Shown here: one piece after another, positions 43,373 to 51,575 of the stretch
Layout: each line of letters starts with the position of its first letter
Position numbering within the stretch: the first letter of the stretch is position 1
Translations under genes and position numbers: made by a program
Notes under the pieces: model-generated
Told to the model about the DNA's origin: nothing
The model's database searches: none
Seen by the model: the letters and a program-made list of their open reading frames with translations, nothing else
NCBI GenBank assembly: GCA_045403155.1
Contig: JAXIPB010000146.1
Span: 1 to 64,000, forward strand
Length of the DNA stretch: 64,000 nt
Source of the DNA: JAXIPB01 sp045403155
GTDB taxonomy: Bacteria > Actinomycetota > Actinomycetes > Mycobacteriales > Micromonosporaceae
Reading direction: 5' to 3'

Positions 43373-43477
43373 GTCCACCGTTGACGCACGGGTACGGATG
43401 TACGCCCGTCTATGTGGGCTGGCGAAGAATCGGTGAATGGACGATGTGGACGTCCACCGGGGTGGATCGGTGGCCGG

Positions 43478-43765
43478 TCAGCCGATCTGATCGCTCACCG
43501 CGAACTGGACCGAGCCGCCTGGGTCGACGGCGACGTCGAGTTCTTTGTCGTCGAGGATCGTTGCGGCCTGCGAGTCGAGGAATACGCGAGCACCACCCGA
43601 GGCGTCGACCACCTGGTCGCCATCCATTGGCTCGGGTACCAGGCTTAGCGTGAGCGAACCCTCCGACGCGTCCGACGCGATGCGCAGCCCCGCGCCCTCG
43701 GGAACCTCCTGCTGGGAGGTGATGTCGCGGATCGCCGATGCGGCACTGTCAGTTACTGCAAGCAT
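43478..43765 (-). CDS. HesB/IscA-like protein lacking cysteines
   Basis: 95 residues with the A-type carrier fold: LAVTDSAASAIRDITSQQEV, EGAGLRIASDASEG, and GARVFLDSQAATILDD. The three cysteines that bind Fe-S clusters in IscA are absent, so it cannot be a normal cluster carrier. Cysteine-free members occur in actinobacteria and have no known function. ATG 43765 gives the usual length. Confidence 0.8.
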   Translation of the reverse strand: MLAVTDSAASAIRDITSQQEVPEGAGLRIASDASEGSLTLSLVPEPMDGDQVVDASGGARVFLDSQAATILDDKELDVAVDPGGSVQFAVSDQIG

Positions 43766-43993
43766 TCCGATGCTCCCCGTTGCTTGAGTCGGCCTCAGCC
43801 GTCGAGCGTTGACGGCCTCCACGCTTCCGCGTGCGGCCGGCCCCGTCAACCGGAACGGCAGGACTGGTCGGCTTTACGTACACAATCGGATTCGGATTCT
43901 GGGCGGAAACCGGTCGAGTTTGGCCGGGCGTGGAACATACCCGTCATCGTCTGCGTTCGTTACACCAACAGACCTACCCGGGAGCTGATAACG

Positions 43994-44296
43994 ATGGCCA
44001 CCAGTACGGACTACGACGCGCCGCGAGGACAGATCATGGACCTCGCGGAGGACAGCCTGGAGGAGCTCAAGGCTCGCCGGACCGCTTCGCAGTCACCAAC
44101 ACTAGATCTTGATGAGGCAGATGCTGCCGAGGGGTTCGACCTGCCCGGCGCCGATCTCTCCGATGAAGAGCTCGTCGTCGCGGTCGTGCCGATGCGGTCC
44201 GACGAGTTTCGCTGCTCGCGGTGCTTCCTCGTTCATCACCGCAGCCAGCTTGTGCGAGGGCGCGACGGCTTGGACATGTGCCGAGACTGCGCCTGA
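43994..44296 (+). CDS. DUF4193 protein (zinc-ribbon-like)
   Basis: 100 residues. Acidic N-terminal half, then FRCSRCFLVHHRSQLV and DMCRDCA, four cysteines forming a probable zinc ribbon at the C-terminus. DUF4193 is a near-universal actinobacterial family; its zinc ribbon suggests an RNA polymerase- or nucleic-acid-associated role, which is inference. ATG 43994 gives the usual length for this family. Confidence 0.92.
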   Translation: MATSTDYDAPRGQIMDLAEDSLEELKARRTASQSPTLDLDEADAAEGFDLPGADLSDEELVVAVVPMRSDEFRCSRCFLVHHRSQLVRGRDGLDMCRDCA

Positions 44297-44352
44297 TCCA
44301 CGTGACGTCGCGCTTTCGCGCGCCGACCTCCGGTCGAGCGCAGCGACGAGGG

Positions 44353-44376
44353 CCGGCACCGCTTCTGCGGTGCCGG
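44353..44376. terminator. Bidirectional terminator
   Basis: CCGGCACCGC (44353-44362) pairs perfectly with GCGGTGCCGG (44367-44376) around a TTCT loop, between the convergent DUF4193 and GlsB/YeaQ-like genes. Confidence 0.8.
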
Positions 44377-44377
44377 G

Positions 44378-44674
44378 CTACTTCGCCCTGGTCACTGTCG
44401 GCGGGCTGGTGCTGCTGCGGCTGGCGAGGAAAGCGGTGATCGCCACTCCCGCGACCGCGAGGACGACCTGGAGGGAGGCTTCCTTCCAGCCGTACTGGCG
44501 GTCATCGCCGAGCATGACTGCGAGGACGGACGCGACGAGCGAGCCCACAATGGCGAGCACCGGCGCGAGCCACACGGAGTTGGCCGCTCTGCCCCGGAGG
44601 ATGAATCCGCCCACGAGGCCCACGATGAGGCCGATGGCGATGGCGGCGACGAAGTTCAGCATGGGGGAGTCCAT
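44378..44674 (-). CDS. Small three-helix membrane protein, GlsB/YeaQ-like
   Basis: 98 residues with three hydrophobic segments: NFVAAIAIGLIVGLVGGFIL, VWLAPVLAIVGSLVASVLAV and VVLAVAGVAITAFLAS. The glycine-rich first helix followed by a short basic loop resembles the GlsB/YeaQ/YmgE (transglycosylase-associated) family, often stress-induced. The match is by pattern only, so the assignment is tentative. Confidence 0.65.
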   Translation of the reverse strand: MDSPMLNFVAAIAIGLIVGLVGGFILRGRAANSVWLAPVLAIVGSLVASVLAVMLGDDRQYGWKEASLQVVLAVAGVAITAFLASRSSTSPPTVTRAK

Positions 44675-44786
44675 GGTTGGTCTTGCCTCCGTTCACGGGT
44701 GGTAGGTCAGGCGACAACGGAACATGTCTCCCAGATATCGGGACACGTGTCAAGGATTCTCACCGACCATGACCCAACGCCACGGA

Positions 44787-45071
44787 TCATGCACGCCACG
44801 GCGTCGGCAGGATGTCGAATCCGGACACACCCTCGGGAGCTTCCTCGTACACCCGGACCTTGTCGACGATGGCCGCGCGGGGCCCGTGTCGCGCCCACTC
44901 CACGACCTGTCCCACCGCGTCCGGCGGGCCCTCGAAGGCCGCCTCCACGCTTCCATCTGGCAGGTTGCGGACCCAACCGCTGACCCGGCGCTCAGTCGCG
45001 ACCCTTCGACAGGTATCGCGGAAAAAGACGCCATGAACGTCGCCAGTGACAACGACCCGTCTCCGGACCAC
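44787..45071 (-). CDS. acyP: Acylphosphatase
   Basis: 94 residues, the standard size. VTGDVHGVFFRDTCRRVATE contains the phosphate-binding loop with the catalytic Arg, and GWVRNLPDGSVEAAFEG contains the catalytic Asn. It hydrolyses carboxyl-phosphate bonds of small acyl phosphates. Divergent from secA2. Confidence 0.95.
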   Translation of the reverse strand: MVRRRVVVTGDVHGVFFRDTCRRVATERRVSGWVRNLPDGSVEAAFEGPPDAVGQVVEWARHGPRAAIVDKVRVYEEAPEGVSGFDILPTPWRA

Positions 45072-45211
45072 GCGTCGACCCTAACTCTGGCCGATCAGTG
45101 GAAAACGGCTCGACCGCGAGATCCGTGGTCCACAGTGAACAGCGGCAGGTCAGCCAAGATCGACTGGGTCTCATCGGCCAGTCGCACCTGTCTCGGGTAC
45201 CGTTGCCGGCT

Positions 45212-47506
45212 GTGAGCTTGACGCAGCGGTTGAAGAACAAGGCCCGACGCTTCCTGGAGCGGCCGGGCACGACCGTCGGTCTCAAGCGGCTGGAGGACCT
45301 CCTGCCGCAGGTCGACGACCGCGGCGAGGAGCTGGCCGATCTGGATGTGGCCGAGCTGACCGAGATCGCCAGGCAGGCGGAGGACTTCGTCGAGATCTGC
45401 GCCGTCGGGCGGGAGGCGGCCTGGCGGGCGTTGGGCGAGCGGCCGTACGACGTGCAACTGCTCGGCGTGATGTCGATGCTGTCGGGCCACGTGGCCGAGA
45501 TGGCGACCGGCGAGGGCAAGACCCTGGCGGCCGCGATCGCCGCGTACGGCCATGTTCGGCTGGGCAACGGGCCGGTCCACGTCATCACCGTCAACGACTA
45601 CCTGGCAAAGCGGGACGCGACGTGGATGGCGCCGGTCTACCGGTTGCTCGGCGTCTCCGTCGGCTGGATCACGGAGGCCTCGACGCTCGAGGAGCGGCGG
45701 GAGGCGTACGCCGAGGACGTGACGTACATCTCCGTCAGCGAGGCTGGCTTCGACTACCTGCGTGATCAGCTCGCCACCGACTACTACGACCGAGTCCAGC
45801 TGGAGCTCGCGACCGCCATCGTCGACGAGGCCGACTCGATCCTCATCGATGAGGCCAGAGTGCCGATGGTGCTGGCCGGCACCGTTCCGAGCGAGCAGGA
45901 CCCGGTGCACGCCGCGGCCGCGCTCGTTCGCGGCCTCGTCGCGAGGCGCGACTTCCAGGTGGCCGAGGACGGCCGCAGCGTCGCGCTGACCGCCAAAGGC
46001 CTGGCCGCTGTCGAGGCCAAGCTCGGCGTCAACCTGTACGACGAGGAGCACCTCGCCGAGTTGGCCGCGATCAACGTGGCGCTACACGCCCAGATGCTCC
46101 TCGTGCGGGACGTGGACTACATCGTGCGCGACGGGACCGTGGAGCTGATCGACGAGATGCGCGGCCGCGTCGCGCAGCGGCGGCGATGGCCAGACGGACT
46201 GCACGCGGCCGTCGAGGCCAAGGAGGGTCTCGACGCCAGCGCCGAGGGGGAGGTGCTCGGCACGATCACGGTCCAGGGCTTCATCGGGCTTTACGCCACA
46301 CTGTGCGGGATGACGGCGACCGCGGTGTACGTCGGCGATCAGCTCCGTGAGTTCTTCAAGCTCGAGGTGGCGGTGATTCCGCCGAACGAGCCTTGCGTGC
46401 GCGAAGACGAGCCGTACCGCATTTACGCGACGCGAGCGGAGCGGGACGAGGCGATGATCTCGCTGATCGCTGAGTGCCACGAACGCGGGCGACCGGTCCT
46501 CGTTGGAACCCTCGACGTCAAGGAGTCCGAGGCGCTGGCGGAAGGCCTGGCCGCCGCCGACGTGCCATCCGTGCTGCTCAACGCGAAGAACGACGCCGAG
46601 GAAGCCGCGATCATCGCCGAGGCGGGCAAGTACGGCGCGGTCACCGTGTCGACCCAGATGGCGGGTCGCGGCGTGGACATCCGCCTCGGCGGAAGCGACC
46701 AGGCAGATCGCGACCGGGTCGCCGGACTTGGCGGGCTGTACGTCATCGGCAGCGGCCAGCACGAGAGCCGGCGCGTCGATGACCAACTGCGCGGCCGGGC
46801 TGGACGGCAGGGCGACCCCGGCGGCTCAGTCTTCTTCCTGAGCCTCGAGGACGACCTGATCCTGCGCAATGCCGGCGGAGAAATACCGCCGTCACCGCAC
46901 ATCGAGTACGACGGCAGCGTCACCGACGAGCAGGTCGACTGGGCGGTGGGGCACGCCCAGCGGGTCGCCGAAGGTGTCAACCACGAGATCCACCGCAACA
47001 CGTGGCGGTACAGCGTGGTGATCGAGCAGCAGCGCAAGGCCTTGGCCGAGCGCCGGGAACGCGTGCTGACAACCGACGTGGCCGCCGACATGCTCCGTGA
47101 ACGGGTTCCTGAAGCGTGCGAGGACGTGGACGACGAACTGCTCTCACGGGTGGCTCGTTCGATCGCGCTCTACCATGTGGACCGGCTCTGGGCCGAGCAT
47201 CTCGCCGAGCTGTCGGAGGTCCGTGAGGGGGTGCACCTGCGGGCGCTCGCCCGGGTTGACCCGCTCGATGAATTCCACCGTTCGGCGGTGCCGGCGTTCA
47301 ACGCGTTGATCCCCGAGATCGAGACCCGCACGGTGGCGACCTTCGAGGAACTCGATCTCGCCGAGGACTGGGCACCCGACCGGGCGAAGCTGATCCGGCC
47401 CAGTGCCACCTGGACCTACATGGTGCACGACAACCCATTCAGCTCCGACATGGAGAAGATCATCTCGTTGGTCGGCAAGGGCCTTCGCACGTCAAGATCC
47501 CGGTGA
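45212..47506 (+). CDS. secA2: Accessory Sec translocase ATPase SecA2
   Basis: 764 residues, shorter than housekeeping SecA (about 900 or more) and without the C-terminal zinc tail, as in actinobacterial SecA2. GEGKT (100-104) is the Walker A motif, then VITVNDYLAKRDATWM, IVDEADSILIDEA and TQMAGRGVDIRLGG. It drives export of a subset of proteins through SecYEG. GTG at 45212 fits family length; the frame opens at 45098. Its last five codons, including the stop, lie inside a repeat element. Confidence 0.93.
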   Translation: MSLTQRLKNKARRFLERPGTTVGLKRLEDLLPQVDDRGEELADLDVAELTEIARQAEDFVEICAVGREAAWRALGERPYDVQLLGVMSMLSGHVAEMATGEGKTLAAAIAAYGHVRLGNGPVHVITVNDYLAKRDATWMAPVYRLLGVSVGWITEASTLEERREAYAEDVTYISVSEAGFDYLRDQLATDYYDRVQLELATAIVDEADSILIDEARVPMVLAGTVPSEQDPVHAAAALVRGLVARRDFQVAEDGRSVALTAKGLAAVEAKLGVNLYDEEHLAELAAINVALHAQMLLVRDVDYIVRDGTVELIDEMRGRVAQRRRWPDGLHAAVEAKEGLDASAEGEVLGTITVQGFIGLYATLCGMTATAVYVGDQLREFFKLEVAVIPPNEPCVREDEPYRIYATRAERDEAMISLIAECHERGRPVLVGTLDVKESEALAEGLAAADVPSVLLNAKNDAEEAAIIAEAGKYGAVTVSTQMAGRGVDIRLGGSDQADRDRVAGLGGLYVIGSGQHESRRVDDQLRGRAGRQGDPGGSVFFLSLEDDLILRNAGGEIPPSPHIEYDGSVTDEQVDWAVGHAQRVAEGVNHEIHRNTWRYSVVIEQQRKALAERRERVLTTDVAADMLRERVPEACEDVDDELLSRVARSIALYHVDRLWAEHLAELSEVREGVHLRALARVDPLDEFHRSAVPAFNALIPEIETRTVATFEELDLAEDWAPDRAKLIRPSATWTYMVHDNPFSSDMEKIISLVGKGLRTSRSR

Positions 47507-47572
47507 TCATGAGCTGAGCGCCAAGAAAACTCGCCGATCATGACCTGCAAATCATGATCGGCGAGATCTTGG
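47493..47572 (-). repeat. GATCATGA composite element, copy 6 (reverse orientation)
   Basis: CAAGATCCCGGTGATCATGA (47493-47512), an 18-nt spacer, then the palindrome TCGCCGATCATGA...TCATGATCGGCGA (47531-47564) followed by GATCTTGG. The first module overlaps the 3' end of secA2 and contains its TGA stop (47504-47506). It sits between convergent secA2 and the NlpC/P60 gene. Confidence 0.9.
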
Positions 47573-47583
47573 GGCGGGGGGGG

Positions 47584-48600
47584 CTAGCCGGGGCGGCCGT
47601 AGCTGTGGATCGGGCCAGATGAATCTATGTCGGCCATGCGGACGTTGTCCCCGGCGGCGGGCGCGTGCATGATCTTGCCGTTCCCTACGTATACAGCGAC
47701 ATGGTGGATCGGGTTGTAATAGAAGACCAGGTCGCCCAGCCTGAGGTTCGCGCGGCTCACGTACGGGATTGACGCGCGCTGCGAGCGGGACTGGTGCGGC
47801 AGGTAGACCCCCACCTGTTTCCACGCGGCCATTGTCAGCCCGGAACAGTCGTACGCGTTAGGACCGGCCGCCGCCCACACGTATGGCTTGCCCGCTTGCT
47901 TGCAGGCGAAGTTCGCGACCTTGTAGCCCTTGGTTGGCTCGTACGTGGACGGGCACGGCCAGGGACGGAAATTGCCGACGCCGCCGCTGGTCCCGTACGC
48001 CTTCCGGCGAAGGACCTGCAGCTCGGCCACGCGCGCCTCGATGGACTTCTTCTTCGCCGCGAGGTCCTTGTCCTGCGCGGCCAGCGTGGCGACGAGCTGG
48101 TCGATGGGCGCCTTCTGAGTGTCGTAGCGCGTCTTGAGATCGGCCACATCCTGCAGTTGGCGCTGCTGTTCGCGGGCGATCTGATCGAGCATCGAGAGCT
48201 GGTCGGCGAGTTCGCGGGGCGATCCGCTGGATATGACGGCGTTGAAGGCGTTGGCCTGTCCGCCCTTGTAGACCTGCGCGGCGATGACCCCGACGCGCAG
48301 CTGGGCGAGCTCGATCTGTCGCTCCAGCGGAGCGATCTTCTTCTTGAGATCAGCCTGCTTCGCCAGGTTCTTCTTGTACTGCTCGTGGACGCCGTTGTAC
48401 TCCTCGATGAGCGGCTCAGCCTCGCCCCAGAGCTTCTGGATCTGAGCCTCGATCTCCGCGACGGTCGGGTCGGCATGGGCTGGTGGGCCAGGCAAGACGA
48501 TCACGGCAACGAAGGCCACGACCGCCGCGAGGGCGATGCTGAGCGGCCTGTGCCGGCGGGGTGGTTTATAGGGGAGGGGCCTGTGCGGTTGTGCCGGCAC
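47584..48600 (-). CDS. NlpC/P60 (C40) peptidoglycan endopeptidase, RipA-like
   Basis: 338 residues. Signal peptide or anchor (PLSIALAAVVAFVAVIVL, residues 19-36), a long coiled coil (about 45-230, IEAQIQKLWGEAEPLIEEYN onward), and a C-terminal NlpC/P60 domain with AYDCSGLTMAAWKQVGV (catalytic Cys) and HHVAVYVG (catalytic His). It should cleave peptide stems of peptidoglycan during growth or division. GTG 48600 has AAGGAG nine bases upstream; longer starts would fall within the riboswitch. The coiled coil may hold it inactive. Confidence 0.92.
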   Translation of the reverse strand: MPAQPHRPLPYKPPRRHRPLSIALAAVVAFVAVIVLPGPPAHADPTVAEIEAQIQKLWGEAEPLIEEYNGVHEQYKKNLAKQADLKKKIAPLERQIELAQLRVGVIAAQVYKGGQANAFNAVISSGSPRELADQLSMLDQIAREQQRQLQDVADLKTRYDTQKAPIDQLVATLAAQDKDLAAKKKSIEARVAELQVLRRKAYGTSGGVGNFRPWPCPSTYEPTKGYKVANFACKQAGKPYVWAAAGPNAYDCSGLTMAAWKQVGVYLPHQSRSQRASIPYVSRANLRLGDLVFYYNPIHHVAVYVGNGKIMHAPAAGDNVRMADIDSSGPIHSYGRPG

Positions 48601-48633
48601 GGATTCCTGCTCCTTCGTTGCCGTCTCTTCCTG

Positions 48634-48790
48634 CACCGCCGACCGGGTTAGCTGCCGGGTTCGGGCGGGAAGGCGCCCTACCGCGGATGGCTCCGCGGAT
48701 TCACCCCTATGGTGCGTGTGGGTCCCCGACTCACCACGGTTGCGGTTACGCACAGTGGCGATTAGGCGGTGTTCCACCGCAGGCCGGGGG
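48634..48790 (-). promoter_or_regulatory. c-di-AMP riboswitch (ydaO-yuaA type)
   Basis: On the minus strand the leader contains GGGGTGAATCC followed by GTAGGGCGCCTTCCCGCC and then CGAACCCGGCAGCTAACCCG with GTCGGC. These match the conserved ydaO core, with CAGCTAACC near the 3' end, and the spacing before the NlpC/P60 start is typical. Such elements turn off cell-wall hydrolase genes when c-di-AMP is high. The 5' boundary is approximate. It accounts for the gap between 48601 and 48924. Confidence 0.85.
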
Positions 48791-48924
48791 TCGGCCATGC
48801 CACGGTAGAACGGGATTCACCTTAGGAACTGCGCGGCGCACAAGCAAGCGAACACGCCGAAGGTCAACTATCTGTAACCACACTGTCGCAGGCCGGTCGA
48901 TTCACCGTGGCATGATGACCAGTC

Positions 48925-50352
48925 ATGGGTAGGGCAGACATTGGCGTGACCGGGCTCGCGACGATGGGCCGCAACCTGGCTCGCAACTTCGCCGGTCGTG
49001 GGTACGCGGTGGCGCTTCACAACCGCAGCGAGAGCCGCACCCAGCTGTTAGTCAAGGATCATGGTGGCGAAGGGACCTTCCTGCCGGCGCCGTCGGTCGA
49101 GGAGTTCGTCGCCGCGCTCAACCGCCCGCGCAAGGCGATCATCATGGTGAAGGCGGGCGCACCCACCGATGCGGTCATCGAGGACCTCGCCGCGCACATG
49201 GAACCTGGCGACATGATCGTCGATGGTGGCAACGCCCACTTCGAGGACACCCGTCGCCGGGAGGCGGCGCTGCGGGAGCGCGGTATCCACTTCGTCGGCA
49301 CGGGCATATCCGGCGGCGAGGAGGGCGCGCTGCTCGGGCCGAGCATCATGCCGGGCGGCTCAGCCGAGGCGTACGAGCAGCTCGGGCCGATGCTGAGTGA
49401 GATCTCGGCCAAGGTTGACGGCGTGCCGTGCTGCACGCACGTTGGCGCCGATGGCGCCGGGCATTTCGTAAAGATGGTGCATAACGGCATCGAATACGCC
49501 GACATGCAGCTGATCGCCGAGTCGTACGACCTGCTGCGCCAAGCGCTTGGCATGAGCCCCGCCGACCTGGCCGAGGTCTTCCGGGACTGGAACCGGGGGG
49601 AGCTCGAGTCCTACCTCATCGAGATCACCGCCGAGGTGCTCGGCCACGTCGACGCGGCCACAGGGGGACCGTTCGTCGACGTCGTGCAGGACCGCGCCGA
49701 GCAGAAGGGCACCGGCCGCTGGACCGTCCAGAACGCCCTCGAGCTCGGTGTGCCGGTTACCGGAATCGCGGAGGCGGTCTTCGCGCGGTCGCTCTCCGGA
49801 AACCCGGACCAGCGCGATGCCGCGCACGGCCTGCCGGGTCCGGCGCCGATTACTCGTGCCGCCGGAGATCGGCTGGTGGACGACGTGCGCCGCGCGCTCT
49901 ACGCCAGCAAGATCGTTGCGTACGCGCAGGGATTCGACCAGATTGCCGTGGCCGGCCGCGAGTACGACTGGAGTATCGACCGGGGTGCGGTGGCCACGAT
50001 TTGGCGCGGCGGATGCATCATCCGGGCCCAGTTCCTTAACCGCATTCGTGACGCCTACGCCGCCGATCCCGCACTGCCGTCGCTGCTCGTGGATCCCGCG
50101 TTCACCGCATCGTTGGGCGAGGCTCAGGATGCGTGGCGGCGGGTCGTGGCCACGGCCGCCACGATCGGCGTCCCGACGCCGGGCTTCTCCTCCGCGCTGG
50201 CCTACTACGACGCGCTGCGCCGGGACCGGCTGCCGGCGGCGTTGATCCAAGGGCTGCGAGACTTCTTCGGCGCCCATACCTACCAGCGGGCGGATCGCCC
50301 GGGCGTCTTCCACACGGACTGGTCCGGCGACCGGACCGAGCGCCCCGCCTGA
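48925..50352 (+). CDS. gnd: 6-phosphogluconate dehydrogenase
   Basis: 475 residues, the homodimeric long type. The N-terminal Rossmann motif GVTGLATMGRNLARNFAGRG, FVGTGISGGEEGALLGPSIM, and KMVHNGIEYADMQLIAE with catalytic Lys are present. It converts 6-phosphogluconate to ribulose 5-phosphate with NADP(+). It stands alone, between a divergent riboswitch-controlled hydrolase and a terminator, distant from zwf. Confidence 0.96.
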   Translation: MGRADIGVTGLATMGRNLARNFAGRGYAVALHNRSESRTQLLVKDHGGEGTFLPAPSVEEFVAALNRPRKAIIMVKAGAPTDAVIEDLAAHMEPGDMIVDGGNAHFEDTRRREAALRERGIHFVGTGISGGEEGALLGPSIMPGGSAEAYEQLGPMLSEISAKVDGVPCCTHVGADGAGHFVKMVHNGIEYADMQLIAESYDLLRQALGMSPADLAEVFRDWNRGELESYLIEITAEVLGHVDAATGGPFVDVVQDRAEQKGTGRWTVQNALELGVPVTGIAEAVFARSLSGNPDQRDAAHGLPGPAPITRAAGDRLVDDVRRALYASKIVAYAQGFDQIAVAGREYDWSIDRGAVATIWRGGCIIRAQFLNRIRDAYAADPALPSLLVDPAFTASLGEAQDAWRRVVATAATIGVPTPGFSSALAYYDALRRDRLPAALIQGLRDFFGAHTYQRADRPGVFHTDWSGDRTERPA

Positions 50353-50364
50353 TCGCGCAAAGCA

Positions 50365-50396
50365 GCGGCCAGCGACCGATGCCGGTCGCTGGCCGC
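50365..50396 (+). terminator. Terminator after gnd
   Basis: A perfect 14-bp stem, GCGGCCAGCGACCG (50365-50378) with CGGTCGCTGGCCGC (50383-50396), around ATGC, starts 12 nt after the gnd stop. No U-tract follows. Confidence 0.85.
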
Positions 50397-50552
50397 AAGC
50401 GGCTACTTCTTTGCTTCCCTTGGACAGCAAAGAATGTGGCGAGCCATCCGAGGTCGTCGGCCTTGTCAACCCGGTAGACGCCGCCGGTGCCGGCGCAGTT
50501 GCCATTGAGGCCGAATGACGTTCCCGACCCTGACCGGAGGATGATCCAACGC

Positions 50553-51572
50553 ATGGCAGGTGCGTTGGATCCGCAAGAGACGGGATTAGACGGGAAGTTG
50601 TCTTTATCGCCCGGTCCACAAGGCAGTACGCCTCGCGGTCCGGTCGATGCGCGGGAGGTTCCCCGTTTCGCCGGGCCCGCCACGTTTGCCCGACTTCCGG
50701 CGCTAAGTGAGGTGACCGACTACGACGTGGCCGTGGTGGGAGTGCCATTCGATTCGGGTACCACGTATCGGCCGGGGGCTCGATTCGGTCCGCAGGCGAT
50801 CCGGGCCGCCTCGCGATTGCTGCGGCGCTACCACCCCCAACAGGACACCGAACCGTTCCACACCCACCAGGTCGTCGATGCCGGTGACATCGCGTGCAAC
50901 CCGTTCTCCATCGGCGAGTCCATCGCATCGGTCGAGGCGGGCGCGGACGCCCTTCTCGCGAACGGCTCACGGATCGTCACTCTCGGCGGCGACCACACGA
51001 TCGCCCTTCCGCTGCTGCGCTCCGTCCACCGTAGACACGGCCGCATCGCGGTCATTCACTTCGATGCGCATCTCGACACGTGGGACACCTACTTCGGGGC
51101 ACCGTACACGCACGGCACGCCGTTTCGGCGGGCGTACGAGGAGGGACTGCTGGTCCAGGATCACTGTGCGCACGTAGGCATCCGCGGTTCGCTGTACGGC
51201 CGGGAGGACCTCGTCGAGGACAGGTCGATGGGATTCGAGGTAACAAGCACCTATGACCTCGACGAGATTGGCGCAGCGGGCGTCATCGACCGCATTCGTC
51301 GCCGCGTCAACGGCTACTCGATATACCTTTCCATCGATATCGATGTGCTTGATCCCGCCTTCGCGCCCGGGACGGGAACGCCCGAGATCGGAGGTTTCTC
51401 GTCGCGGGAGCTGGCCACGATCCTGCGCGGCCTCAAGCGATTGCCCATCGTCGGCCTGGATGTCGTTGAGGTGGCCCCGGCCTACGACCACGCCGAGGTG
51501 ACCGCGTTGGCGGCGGCGAACCTGGTCTACGAGGTTCTCGGCCTCATGACGACGAATCCTCATGACGACTAA
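50553..51572 (+). CDS. speB: Agmatinase / ureohydrolase
   Basis: 339 residues. Manganese-binding blocks LGGDHTIALP, IHFDAHLDTWD and SIDIDVLDPAFAPGTGTPE are intact. It most likely hydrolyses agmatine to putrescine and urea; guanidinobutyrase or related ureohydrolase activity cannot be ruled out. ATG 50553 is preferred because GGAGG abuts the ATG at 50541 too closely. An Orn/Lys/Arg-type decarboxylase 4 kb downstream could supply agmatine. Confidence 0.9.
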   Translation: MAGALDPQETGLDGKLSLSPGPQGSTPRGPVDAREVPRFAGPATFARLPALSEVTDYDVAVVGVPFDSGTTYRPGARFGPQAIRAASRLLRRYHPQQDTEPFHTHQVVDAGDIACNPFSIGESIASVEAGADALLANGSRIVTLGGDHTIALPLLRSVHRRHGRIAVIHFDAHLDTWDTYFGAPYTHGTPFRRAYEEGLLVQDHCAHVGIRGSLYGREDLVEDRSMGFEVTSTYDLDEIGAAGVIDRIRRRVNGYSIYLSIDIDVLDPAFAPGTGTPEIGGFSSRELATILRGLKRLPIVGLDVVEVAPAYDHAEVTALAAANLVYEVLGLMTTNPHDD

Positions 51573-51575
51573 GCC

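Noticed and set aside
48601..48798. Longer start for the NlpC/P60 gene
   Set aside because: It would translate through the c-di-AMP riboswitch; GTG 48600 has a strong ribosome site.
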